Below, piece after piece: positions 1 through 7,488 of a stretch of DNA of 64,000 nt. The translations under genes and the position numbers were made by a program. The stretch is taken from positions 3,801,001 through 3,865,000 of the forward strand of contig NZ_CP126107.1 of assembly GCF_030123365.1 (NCBI RefSeq), in the 5' to 3' direction. Under the pieces are notes generated by a model that saw only the letters and a list, made by a program, of their open reading frames with translations, made no database searches and had not been told where the DNA came from. This stretch comes from Neobacillus sp. SuZ13. GTDB lineage: Bacteria > Bacillota > Bacilli > Bacillales > Cytobacillaceae. The stretch's first letter is position 1. Every line of letters begins with the position of its first letter.

Positions 1-1340
1 TCCATCGTCGAATTATACAAATACAAATCATATCCTGCCACTGCCCGCATACGTTCGATCATCAACTGCAATTCTTGGTCGTCAGCAGAAGATGGGTCAA
101 GTCGCGGAAGTTTCAGCTGGGCGTACCAAGTCATCAGAAATGAATCCCGCTCCACCACTTCCATAATTCCGTAGAAAATAGCCTCCTCCAAACTACCCCC
201 TAACGCGCATCCGTTGGAAGTTTCATAGACAAATCCACGCTGCCCGCCACCCAAGCTGTAATAGGCAAGCAGCTCAGGCACAAGTATCGGACGCTCTTCC
301 AAAAACGAATGCCCCCATACCCAATTCATTGGTTTCTCAGGATTAAACGGTTGAAAAGGAAAGCCATGCTGCTCATACTGTTCCTTTGCATGTACACCTA
401 CTTTAATCGGATTGAGTGCCTTATCTTGCAAATTGCTGAAACTATCAAAGACAACTGTACGTTTCCCGCGTGGCTCTAGACCACAGTACCGTTCCAGTCC
501 TTCTAAAATAGCAGTCAACTCACTTACCTCATATGAATTTGTCCTACCTGCTGTTCCCTCATCCCCCTCAAACAAAGGCAGATTTACACTGACATCGGCA
601 AAGGGTTGGACTAAATAAACCATTTTACCATTCAAAAGGCCAGTTCGCTGATCTAAATAGTCTTTTGTTAAAACTTTATTTAGATCTTCCAACGAACGAC
701 AGCGATAACTGTCGGGGCTGACCTTAGGACTTGGCTGCAATGAGATTCGAGCAGTTTTTTCCGAATCATCGGGTAATTGACTGCAAACTGGGCACAACGG
801 GTCAGGGAGAAAGGGATGCCAAGAACTCGATAATGTTTTCAAATTGATTAAACATACCTGGCCGTCCGAAAGAGCATGATTACCCTGTAAGATTCGTTTA
901 ACCTCCGCCCTGAGTAAATATGCAAGTTGCGAGAGTCCCGTGTTCGATACAAATCCTTCCGGCTGCATGCTTCTGTACTCCCTCAGCCTTTGCTGAATCC
1001 CCCACATCTCTTTTCGGTCACGTCCAGCCATGAGACGTCTCATATCCGCGCACTGAGAACACCCCGGGGTCCCTGGTCGAACTAGCGGCCCCACCACACC
1101 CTCTCCAAATGATAGGAAGCCTCGCAGCCAAGGCGTCCCTGTTCGTCGAAATATCTCTTCTGCCTTTTGATGAACAGAAGGATTCCAGGCTTCCTGAAGA
1201 ACCAGAGCCAAATCAGGTTTTCTCGGAATAACCGCCTCGAATTCGGTCTGGCGAACTACATGGTAATCGGCGAAAAGTTCTTCGCACACACTGTCTGCCA
1301 CCACCCCTTCTCCTATAACCAAAACGACAGCAGCGCTCAC
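1..1340 (-). CDS. TOMM cyclodehydratase, SagC/SagD-type YcaO fusion (partial, runs off left edge)
   Basis: The gene makes azoline rings by ATP-dependent cyclodehydration of Cys/Ser/Thr in a bacteriocin precursor. The frame is open from a GTG at 1340 to the window edge, about 446 codons. AGGAGG lies just upstream, and the GTG overlaps the TGA of the preceding gene, so the two are translationally coupled. The N-terminal part (about residues 1-200) is the leader-peptide-binding/C-protein-like half with two CxxC pairs, CSQC at 94-97 and CPVC at 183-186, probable zinc ligands. The YcaO half starts near residue 240 and shows SELTAILEGLERY (273-285) and the later EVVERDSF (394-401), which match ATP/Mg-binding glutamates of YcaO proteins. 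Its neighbours, the ThiF-like protein and Cys-rich precursor, fix the role. The C-terminal end is outside the window. Confidence 0.9.
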   Translation of the reverse strand, partial: MSAAVVLVIGEGVVADSVCEELFADYHVVRQTEFEAVIPRKPDLALVLQEAWNPSVHQKAEEIFRRTGTPWLRGFLSFGEGVVGPLVRPGTPGCSQCADMRRLMAGRDRKEMWGIQQRLREYRSMQPEGFVSNTGLSQLAYLLRAEVKRILQGNHALSDGQVCLINLKTLSSSWHPFLPDPLCPVCSQLPDDSEKTARISLQPSPKVSPDSYRCRSLEDLNKVLTKDYLDQRTGLLNGKMVYLVQPFADVSVNLPLFEGDEGTAGRTNSYEVSELTAILEGLERYCGLEPRGKRTVVFDSFSNLQDKALNPIKVGVHAKEQYEQHGFPFQPFNPEKPMNWVWGHSFLEERPILVPELLAYYSLGGGQRGFVYETSNGCALGGSLEEAIFYGIMEVVERDSFLMTWYAQLKLPRLDPSSADDQELQLMIERMRAVAGYDLYLYNSTM

Positions 1341-3301
1341 CCAAATTCCTCCTCTCGAAGCAACACTCCGAACACCCCAGCCAAACCTTCTTTTAAAAAT
1401 GGTTCAATTTCTTGTTCAAACACCGAAAGCTGCTTATGATTCTGCTTCAAGACATCCATAGCGGCCTGCAAGTCCTCGGATTGTATCCTCTCTTCACAAG
1501 CAGGGATGACAATGCTTTGTGACACCTTTTCTTCCAGACACACGGTCGATTCATCAAATACTTGCGCTGTATTGCTGACTTCCGGGTTTTGTACTTTGCT
1601 AAGAGCTTGTTGTAACGCCTTTCGTAACGCCAATGTTATATTCAAATCTACGCTGCGATACCATCCGTCTTTCGTATTGACACATACCACAGGGAAACCG
1701 GACACTTCCTCTCCTAACCCGATATGTGGTGCTCCCTGTAACGTAGTCAGCGATTGCAAATAAAACCGGCAACGTTCATCTTCAACAGCTCTTAAATGCA
1801 CCCCTGAGACTGATATCTTCTGATTACGCTGTTGAATGTTCATTTCTTCCTCCAAACACTTTTGCAACCCACGGCAAACACCTTCAGCAAACGTTTCCCC
1901 AGCACCAACTCCTACAAATTCCTCCAATTCTTGTATTCTAACCTCTTCTTTCTGATATGGATGTAGATTTGTAACCCACAAATCTATCATACGTGAAGCA
2001 TATGCTTCAATCCCAGCCAGACCAGCTTCCCTTCGTGCCTCTTCATGTGTTAGACCTGAACAGACTATGTCACGTAACAGCTCGGCCGGTCCCTCCGACA
2101 ACGGGTCGACTGCCTGAACACGACACTGTGCTAACGGTAGCTGCTTTAATTCCTCCTCGCCCCAGATATGGAAAATCCCTGACTCCTTTGATGTCAACTG
2201 GTAGAAGTAAAGAAGCAATTCACTCTGCTCACGAGTGCTTAATCCCTGTCCAAGCCGGCTTTCGAAATCTTCAACCCATTTAGTCGATATTCGCCCCGTC
2301 ACAAGAGGATGCGGCATAAACGAATGCCAGTTTCCTTCTAATGTATCTAGACCCAGCAAGAAGAATTGATTCTTCTGTTCTGATTCGGATACTCCTGTCA
2401 CCTCTTTAAACAATTCAAATACAATCACATTGGCCAACATTGCTCCAGCTGTCGAAGAGTATGCAGATAATTGTTGATCTTTGAATAGCACAGATTGATG
2501 CAAGCGGCGCCAGGCAGACTCCCAGCATGCCTCAGAGTCTGGTTTTACTAACGGACCTGCAATACCCACCTGTTGTATGCAAATAGCAGGGAGTAAAATC
2601 TTCTTTTCTTCCCTACAAACCGTATGAAGAAGTCGCAGTTCCTCTAGATTACCCTCCTGTGACACATACAAAATCGAATCAAACGGCTGCACACTCTCTC
2701 GCCAAAAGCTTACCCTATCTTCCTTTAATTTGACCTCTTCTACCTCCACCTCAGGGTCTGATTTACGGGCATGTTCCACTAGTTCCAGCAACCGCCGTCT
2801 ATTAGTCGGTACCGTGTCGGTGATTAGCAGTTTGAACTTGGGCAATCCGGATTCAATCAACGAAGAAACCAACGAAACCAAAAAAGGACCAGAGCCAACT
2901 GCCAACACTTTGGTCTGACGATAGGTTTGAAAACGGTACGCCCCCGAATTAACAAAACTGTCCACAAATTCTATTTGTGAAGCATGCTTTTTAAGAACAT
3001 GATCCTCCAATTGGTGCGGATGATCTTGACTTACATCGCGGACAAACCCATTTCGATACAGCACTTCTGCAATTTCATACACCCGATCACGGTATGGGCC
3101 TGGTAAACCTTCTGTTAAATTACCCAACGTATACTCCCCGTTGAACATGGGAATCAGCTTTTCAACCCACTGCTCGATCGTACTGCCTTCCATACGAAAT
3201 GAGCTTATATTGTTCCGAAAATACACACCTCTGTTTGAATCGGGGAGAAAAAACGTATCCCTTTTCACTTTCAGACGCATAGAAGGGTTCAAACTAGTCA
3301 T
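1337..3301 (-). CDS. Putative thiazole-containing bacteriocin maturation protein (ThiF-like)
   Basis: This 654-residue protein belongs to the large ThiF/E1-like family found beside YcaO genes in Bacillus heterocycloanthracin clusters. It probably helps bind or present the precursor. A nucleotide-binding-like Rossmann start is visible (VLAVGSGPFLVSLVSSLIES, about residues 132-151). No catalytic cysteine typical of true E1 enzymes was identified by eye. The start was set at the ATG at 3301 because GGAGG lies six bases upstream; an in-frame ATG at 3346 lacks a site. The gene ends in TGA overlapping the GTG of the YcaO gene. The exact biochemical role of this family is not settled. Confidence 0.82.
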   Translation of the reverse strand: MTSLNPSMRLKVKRDTFFLPDSNRGVYFRNNISSFRMEGSTIEQWVEKLIPMFNGEYTLGNLTEGLPGPYRDRVYEIAEVLYRNGFVRDVSQDHPHQLEDHVLKKHASQIEFVDSFVNSGAYRFQTYRQTKVLAVGSGPFLVSLVSSLIESGLPKFKLLITDTVPTNRRRLLELVEHARKSDPEVEVEEVKLKEDRVSFWRESVQPFDSILYVSQEGNLEELRLLHTVCREEKKILLPAICIQQVGIAGPLVKPDSEACWESAWRRLHQSVLFKDQQLSAYSSTAGAMLANVIVFELFKEVTGVSESEQKNQFFLLGLDTLEGNWHSFMPHPLVTGRISTKWVEDFESRLGQGLSTREQSELLLYFYQLTSKESGIFHIWGEEELKQLPLAQCRVQAVDPLSEGPAELLRDIVCSGLTHEEARREAGLAGIEAYASRMIDLWVTNLHPYQKEEVRIQELEEFVGVGAGETFAEGVCRGLQKCLEEEMNIQQRNQKISVSGVHLRAVEDERCRFYLQSLTTLQGAPHIGLGEEVSGFPVVCVNTKDGWYRSVDLNITLALRKALQQALSKVQNPEVSNTAQVFDESTVCLEEKVSQSIVIPACEERIQSEDLQAAMDVLKQNHKQLSVFEQEIEPFLKEGLAGVFGVLLREEEFG

Positions 3302-3391
3302 TTCGCTCCTCCTTAGCCTTAACTTTTCTCCATACTTTATCATCACTATAATTCTATGTACCTTAATTTGTCCCTTATGTCTAAACTAATA

Positions 3392-3418
3392 GAGAAGGAC
3401 CTTTTTAAAGCCCTTCTC
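3392..3418 (-). terminator. Inverted repeat between precursor and maturation genes
   Basis: A 7-bp stem (GAGAAGG/CCTTCTC) encloses a 13-base loop just downstream of the precursor stop. There is no T-tract after it on the minus strand. It could be a weak attenuator that gives more precursor than enzyme mRNA, or a 3' stabilising hairpin. Confidence 0.3.
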
Positions 3419-3455
3419 ATTAACCAACCAGTTTTACTTTAGAAAAAGAGAGCGA

Positions 3456-3794
3456 TTAACCGTGGCAACGACCTCCGCCGCAGCGATGCCCGCCGCCACA
3501 ATTAGAGCAATGTGAGCAATGTGAACAATTAAAGCAACTAGAGCACCGGAAACAACTAGAGCAGCTAAAGCAGTTAAAACAGCTAGAGCAACTAAAACAA
3601 CTAAAACAACTAAAACAACTAAAACAGCGGAAAAAACCACCTACACCACCTACACCACCTATACCACCAATTCCGCCCAAACCACCAATTCGAGACTGAT
3701 CAAGATAATATTGGTTTGGGTCAAAAGGAACGGCTTGGCTCGCTTGAAAGTCTCCAACATTCAACATTTGAAGTTCATTTTGTAAGGGATTCAT
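3456..3794 (-). CDS. Heterocycloanthracin/sonorensin-family bacteriocin precursor
   Basis: This ribosomal peptide is the substrate of the two enzymes downstream. The leader (about residues 1-36, MNPLQNELQMLNVGDFQ...) resembles heterocycloanthracin leaders. It is followed by a Gly/Ile/Val-rich stretch and then a core with 15 consecutive three-residue units ending in Cys (FSC, SSC, FNC, SHC) plus two more cysteines in a GGGHRC-GGGRC tail, 17 Cys in all. Cys and Ser in the core are the expected ring-forming residues. Two ATGs are possible: the outer one (3800) sits one base from GGAGG, while the inner one (3794) has a normal seven-base spacing and is preferred, giving 112 residues. No transporter or protease is seen in the visible part of the cluster. 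Confidence 0.88.
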   Translation of the reverse strand: MNPLQNELQMLNVGDFQASQAVPFDPNQYYLDQSRIGGLGGIGGIGGVGGVGGFFRCFSCFSCFSCFSCSSCFNCFSCSSCFRCSSCFNCSHCSHCSNCGGGHRCGGGRCHG

Positions 3795-3800
3795 TTTCAT

Positions 3801-4125
3801 ACCTCCATCTATTTAAAATCAATAATTTGTGTCAGTACATGAAACTTCAAGTACTCTCCTTCTCAAAATATGGCCGTTGGGTGGGTATTGCTACTGATTC
3901 AAGAGCCTATTTTAATTGGGACATTCAACCTCCTTAGCCTAAAATATCGATTAAACTAAAGGATGATATGGTATTCAAAAGGAATCGACAAATCCGTTGT
4001 CAGGAGGACTACCACACAAAAGTCCCATATTGAATCAAACCGAACATTTTTTCTGAGGTAGTTTCATACATAAGAAAAGAGCATGTTTTAGAACTTATAC
4101 AAAAGCTCATCTAGGGAGGAAAATT
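3801..4125. other. Intergenic region upstream of the bacteriocin precursor and HPr-like gene
   Basis: This 325-bp gap between divergent genes must hold both promoters. On the minus strand a strong AAGGAGG site precedes an ATG at 3924 that opens only a five-codon frame, so it is either a leader peptide or a remnant. No other gene or clear structure was seen. Confidence 0.4.
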
Positions 4126-4383
4126 ATGATTCAACAAACTGTGACAATCAACAGAAACGCAGGTTTATATGCTCAGCCGGTCAATCAATTAGTACAACGT
4201 GCTTCTCTATTTAATGCGGATATCTTTCTAACGTACAAGGGACGAAAGGTGAATGTAAAATCAGTCCTCGGCGTGTTATCTTTAGCGATCCCTAAACAAG
4301 CAGAAATTATCTTAGAAGTTTCCGGGGAAGATGAAATGGAAGCACTTCGAGAGGTCATTGACACGTTAGAAATGCTAGATTAG
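4126..4383 (+). CDS. HPr/Crh-like protein lacking the catalytic histidine
   Basis: The 85-residue protein has the length and pattern of the phosphotransferase carrier HPr. The active-site segment, GLHARP in HPr, reads GLYAQP here: position 15 is Tyr, not His, and Arg17 is Gln. It therefore cannot accept phosphate from enzyme I by the known chemistry. The regulatory serine is kept at position 46 within KVNVKSVLGVLSL, the site used by HPr kinase. Crh of Bacillus, which has Gln15 and Ser46 and acts only in CcpA-dependent regulation, is the closest known logic. The gene is alone, preceded by GGGAGG and followed by a strong terminator. A regulatory role is inferred. Confidence 0.8.
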   Translation: MIQQTVTINRNAGLYAQPVNQLVQRASLFNADIFLTYKGRKVNVKSVLGVLSLAIPKQAEIILEVSGEDEMEALREVIDTLEMLD

Positions 4384-4404
4384 TAATAATTTTTTTTAAA
4401 GGCC

Positions 4405-4434
4405 GAGGCTGGAACTTTAGATTCCAGCCTCTTT
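4405..4434. terminator. Bidirectional intrinsic terminator
   Basis: A 10-bp stem GAGGCTGGAA/TTCCAGCCTC lies between the convergent HPr-like and YoaK-like genes, with a short T-run on the plus side and a longer T-rich tract on the minus side. Confidence 0.75.
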
Positions 4435-4441
4435 CAACAGA

Positions 4442-5137
4442 CTATTTAAATGTTAAAGACTTGTTTACATATCCTCGGTCACGATGATATAAAATAAGTG
4501 CAATTACTAAGATCCCCGAGGCGATCCAGATTGATGTGTTCCCAATGTAAGTGGTGGAAAATGTCCCAGTCAAGGCGCCCAGAAAAAAAGAAAGAATAAT
4601 TACAAAAAATTCTTTGAACTGTTTTTTAGCCTCAATATCATTTTCTTTCAAGGCTAAATACGCCGCTTGTGTAGCCGTCCGAAGATTGCCAGTTGTCATT
4701 GTTGAATTGTAGGCCCACTTGTCGAGTTTGTTGAAAGTGGAAATTTGTAAAGACGATACAAATGCAATACATACGGTTACCACGATGTTAGGTACACTGC
4801 TTGGTAATAGGCCAACTGTTATTAAAACTAGGCATTCCAAGATAAGAATAGATCTTCGGTAGCTGTGTAAGACTTGTCTTACCCGAGGAATTTTGACGAC
4901 TTCTGATACCAAAACACCTAAGATAAATGCTAGAATGGGTGGGATGTAAAGCAACGCGCCATGCCATTCCTGATTGGCTGCTTTTACAGCGAGGAGGACC
5001 AAATTTCCTGTTTGGGCATTGGCAAAAACTCCGTCCCTGCTAATAAACGTGTATGCGTCTAAAAAACCTCCAACCACCGCTAACAACATGCCTAAATAAA
5101 ATGAGTTGGACGATAACGAAGGGATTTTATCTTTCAT
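4442..5137 (-). CDS. YoaK/DUF1275 family membrane protein
   Basis: The 231-residue protein has about six hydrophobic segments and the DUF1275 hallmark near the N-terminus (GGFLDAYTF followed by AQTGNLVLL), plus the TMTTGNLR motif in the second half. Members are integral membrane proteins of unknown transport function. The gene stands alone, convergent with the HPr-like gene. AAGGAG lies about 12 bases before the ATG. Confidence 0.85.
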   Translation of the reverse strand: MKDKIPSLSSNSFYLGMLLAVVGGFLDAYTFISRDGVFANAQTGNLVLLAVKAANQEWHGALLYIPPILAFILGVLVSEVVKIPRVRQVLHSYRRSILILECLVLITVGLLPSSVPNIVVTVCIAFVSSLQISTFNKLDKWAYNSTMTTGNLRTATQAAYLALKENDIEAKKQFKEFFVIILSFFLGALTGTFSTTYIGNTSIWIASGILVIALILYHRDRGYVNKSLTFK

Positions 5138-5343
5138 TTGTCGAATGTTCTCCTTGTTCTGATTTGTTGCTTGAATAGTATCTCCTAAATCCTGATTTTC
5201 TTAAAATATCATGGATCTAGATGAAAAAGTTACCCCAATTTTGACAATAAACGAAATTTAAGGGCTCATTATGGGAATTTGAGGTAAAGTTTTTATAATT
5301 TTCCACTTCAATTATATGAGGTTTTGAAATTTTAGATATAAAC

Positions 5344-5697
5344 GGGCGAATTTTTGCATTTTATGAGCGAATTTTTACACTGAATGAGCGAATTACCGCC
5401 TTCAATGAGCGAATTGTGAAATCTCTCATAGATTGCTAGTTCTATCAGAGAATTTGTTTGTTCTATCAGCGAATTTCCACATCCAATCGGCGAATTTTCA
5501 TGTCCAATCAACGAATTTCCACGTCCAATCGGCGAATTTCCATGTCCAATCAGCGAATTTCCATGTCCAATCAGCGAATTCCCACATCCAATCAGCGAAT
5601 TTCCACATCCAATCAGCGAATTCCCACATCCAATCAGCGAATTTCCACGTCCAATCGGCGAATTTCCATGTCCTATCGGCGAATTCGATATTTAGTG
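5344..5697. repeat. 21-bp tandem repeat array (GCGAATTTCCACATCCAATC type)
   Basis: Ten consecutive 21-bp units run from 5467 to 5676 with only a few changes per unit. Degenerate units extend left to 5344 (three 21-bp units 5344-5406, a 39-bp irregular unit, one more at 5446-5466) and one partial unit lies to the right. Every unit holds GCGAATT. Because 21 is a multiple of three and no unit holds a stop, several frames on both strands read through as heptad-like repeats, but none has a convincing ribosome binding site. Read as non-coding, with variable copy number expected. Confidence 0.85.
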
Positions 5698-5753
5698 AAA
5701 TCCCCAAAAAAGGACCAACCTCATTAGTTAGCCCCTGGTTTCACAATCCAATA

Positions 5754-6059
5754 TTATTGATTATTTCTCATCCAATCGATCAGTTCTGCAATTGCGTCTT
5801 CAAAATCAACTGCTGCCGTCCCGTCTTCAGGAATCTCCTCCATGCATTGTTCATATTCATTAAGCCTAATTACCAGTTCCTCCATACTCTTATCTGTCAT
5901 TTGTTTCTTTGATTGATATTTTTTAGCTTTATTTAGAAAGTCAGTGAACTGATCATCCTCACCAATTTCATCAACCAAGCTCCAAACTTCTTGTAAAACT
6001 CCCTCTAGTTTTTGTACAGAATCATGCAGCTTTTGTAATTTTTCAATTGTATTTCCCAT
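5754..6059 (-). CDS. Hypothetical small acidic protein
   Basis: A 101-residue hydrophilic, mostly helical protein starting MGNTIEKLQKLHDSVQKL and ending in an acidic segment with IAELIDWM. The ATG at 6059 is preferred because GGGAAG precedes it at about nine bases; an upstream in-frame ATG at 6095 lacks a site. No family was recognised. It has no membrane segment or signal peptide. The coil-like N-terminal half suggests a self-associating or partner-binding protein, which is inference. Confidence 0.6.
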   Translation of the reverse strand: MGNTIEKLQKLHDSVQKLEGVLQEVWSLVDEIGEDDQFTDFLNKAKKYQSKKQMTDKSMEELVIRLNEYEQCMEEIPEDGTAAVDFEDAIAELIDWMRNNQ

Positions 6060-6127
6060 TTTGGTACTTCCCTTCTTCCTAGAAATGCACTCCATTCTAT
6101 TATTTTCAAAAAATTCGATTAGAAACC

Positions 6128-6151
6128 AAAAAAAAAAAACGCCTAAAGGCG
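6128..6151 (-). terminator. Intrinsic terminator
   Basis: On the minus strand a CGCC-TTTA-GGCG hairpin is followed by twelve T residues, directly after the stop of the small zinc-ribbon gene. Confidence 0.85.
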
Positions 6152-6152
6152 C

Positions 6153-6329
6153 TTAATAATTGCACTTTGGACAAGGTTGAAAGCGGTTTTTCCCATGTCC
6201 GCATTGTCTGCACTTGTCTGAGTATTTTTTTCCATTTTTACATTTCCATTGTTCATATGTGATGCCATGTGAACTTTTATCATTTAAGTACTTAATATAA
6301 TCATTCCCATAAGGATAGATCAACAACAT
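6153..6329 (-). CDS. Small zinc-ribbon-like protein (58 aa)
   Basis: This short frame has four cysteines in two CxxC pairs at its C-terminus (CRQCGHGKNRFQPCPKCNY) plus one Cys earlier, the pattern of a small zinc ribbon. GGAGGTG precedes the ATG by only two bases, so an adjacent TTG codon could be the true start, giving 56-57 residues. A textbook terminator follows the stop. No known family was recognised; nucleic-acid or protein binding is a guess from the ribbon. Confidence 0.65.
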   Translation of the reverse strand: MLLIYPYGNDYIKYLNDKSSHGITYEQWKCKNGKKYSDKCRQCGHGKNRFQPCPKCNY

Positions 6330-6395
6330 CACCTCCAGTGCTCACTATCAATGTATTCGCTTACATTCTTGAAAAACACTTAATAAAAATAAAAA

Positions 6396-6436
6396 AAGTG
6401 TCAGGCACCATCCATTTCTCAAAGGGCCTAACACTT
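6396..6436 (-). terminator. GTGTCAGGCACC-family palindrome serving as terminator
   Basis: Arms AAGTGTCAGGC and GCCTAACACTT pair with one G-T position, and the minus strand continues into seven T residues. It lies downstream of the Gfo/Idh oxidoreductase. It is one of five related elements in the window. Confidence 0.7.
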
Positions 6437-6488
6437 TTGCTTGTTTAATTGACATATCTAAAAACAACAGATTAACCGGGCTTCAATA

Positions 6489-7475
6489 CTAATAATAATT
6501 CTTCACCAATTCTCCCATGACCCAGTTCGTTCTCGCACCTGAAACTCCTATACTTGGGCACTGGGAGCCACCAGTTGTTACGTCTGCAACAATTGTTTCG
6601 ACAAGCGGTTGATGGACGTGCTTTGGTCGTTCGAAACTCCATTCCTGCGTTCCGCCCTCTGTCGTCAAAACGATGGGCTCGTTTCCGAAGGTTGAAAAGC
6701 TTATTTTCCCTTTGCTCCCCACGATTTCATTCATATCGACATCTTCAAAAGCAGTGAAACACCAATTTCCCACGCCATGGATCCCAGATTCAAATTTATA
6801 GGTACCCGTTACAATATCCTCCGCCGAATAGTACCCAGCTTGATTGGAAGCAAATCCTTGAACGGATATAATCGGTCCAAGCAGAAAATCTAATAGATCA
6901 AGTGTATGGCTGGCTAAATCAAAAAAGAGTCCTCCTCCGGCTAATTCGGGTTGTACTCTCCAAGGGAGATGTTGAGGGTCCAACACGTCTTCAGAAGCTT
7001 TTTGGTATTGGGTTGATGATACAAAACGGACTTCTCCAATCGCACCGTCTTCCAATAACTCTTTAATTTTTAAAAATCGCTCTTGTGCCCTGCGATAGTA
7101 CGCAACATATAAAGGCACGCCTGCTTCCTCACAAGCAGCGATCATTTCTTGGCATTCAGAATAATTGCAGGCCATTGGCTTTTCTACATATACAAGTTTT
7201 CCTGCCCTTGCTGCCTTGATGGTATATTCTTTATGTGGTCCTGGCGGCGTGGCAATATAGATTGCATTGACCTCAGGATCGTTAATGAGTTCATCGGCAT
7301 TATCGTACCATTTGGGGACACCATGCCGTTTTGCATAGTCCTCGGCAAGTTCCCCTGTTCTCCTCATAACCGCTGCCAACTCTGAATGATTGATTTTTTG
7401 GAAAGCTGGACCGCTTTTCACTTCTGTTACGTCACCGCATCCAATAATTCCCCAACGTACCTTATCAAACTTCAT
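6489..7475 (-). CDS. Gfo/Idh/MocA family NAD(P)-dependent oxidoreductase
   Basis: The 328-residue protein has an N-terminal Rossmann fold (GIIGCGDV, residues 9-16), the family EKP motif at 98-100 whose Lys contacts the nicotinamide and substrate, and the C-terminal GFO/IDH/MocA alpha/beta domain. Such enzymes oxidise or reduce hydroxyls of sugars and inositols; the substrate cannot be told. The start is the ATG at 7475, not a longer upstream frame, because the preceding gene stops 13 bases before it and both AAGGAG and the conserved Rossmann strand follow that choice. It is probably cotranscribed with the SEC-C protein gene. Confidence 0.85.
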   Translation of the reverse strand: MKFDKVRWGIIGCGDVTEVKSGPAFQKINHSELAAVMRRTGELAEDYAKRHGVPKWYDNADELINDPEVNAIYIATPPGPHKEYTIKAARAGKLVYVEKPMACNYSECQEMIAACEEAGVPLYVAYYRRAQERFLKIKELLEDGAIGEVRFVSSTQYQKASEDVLDPQHLPWRVQPELAGGGLFFDLASHTLDLLDFLLGPIISVQGFASNQAGYYSAEDIVTGTYKFESGIHGVGNWCFTAFEDVDMNEIVGSKGKISFSTFGNEPIVLTTEGGTQEWSFERPKHVHQPLVETIVADVTTGGSQCPSIGVSGARTNWVMGELVKNYY

Positions 7476-7488
7476 CCTACTTCTCTCC

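Noticed and set aside
3434..3640. Hydrophobic frame overlapping the bacteriocin precursor
   Set aside because: Shadow of the Cys-triplet repeats in another frame; the precursor frame has the leader, ribosome site and cluster context.
3901..3930. AAGGAGG followed by ATG on the minus strand upstream of the precursor
   Set aside because: The frame is only five codons; kept as a note, not a gene.
5344..5697. CRISPR array
   Set aside because: Units are contiguous without unique spacers and no cas gene is in the window.
5433..5912. Open frames on both strands through the 21-bp repeats, coding for heptad-like peptides
   Set aside because: No ribosome site, stops absent only because the unit is a multiple of three, and three frames are equally open.
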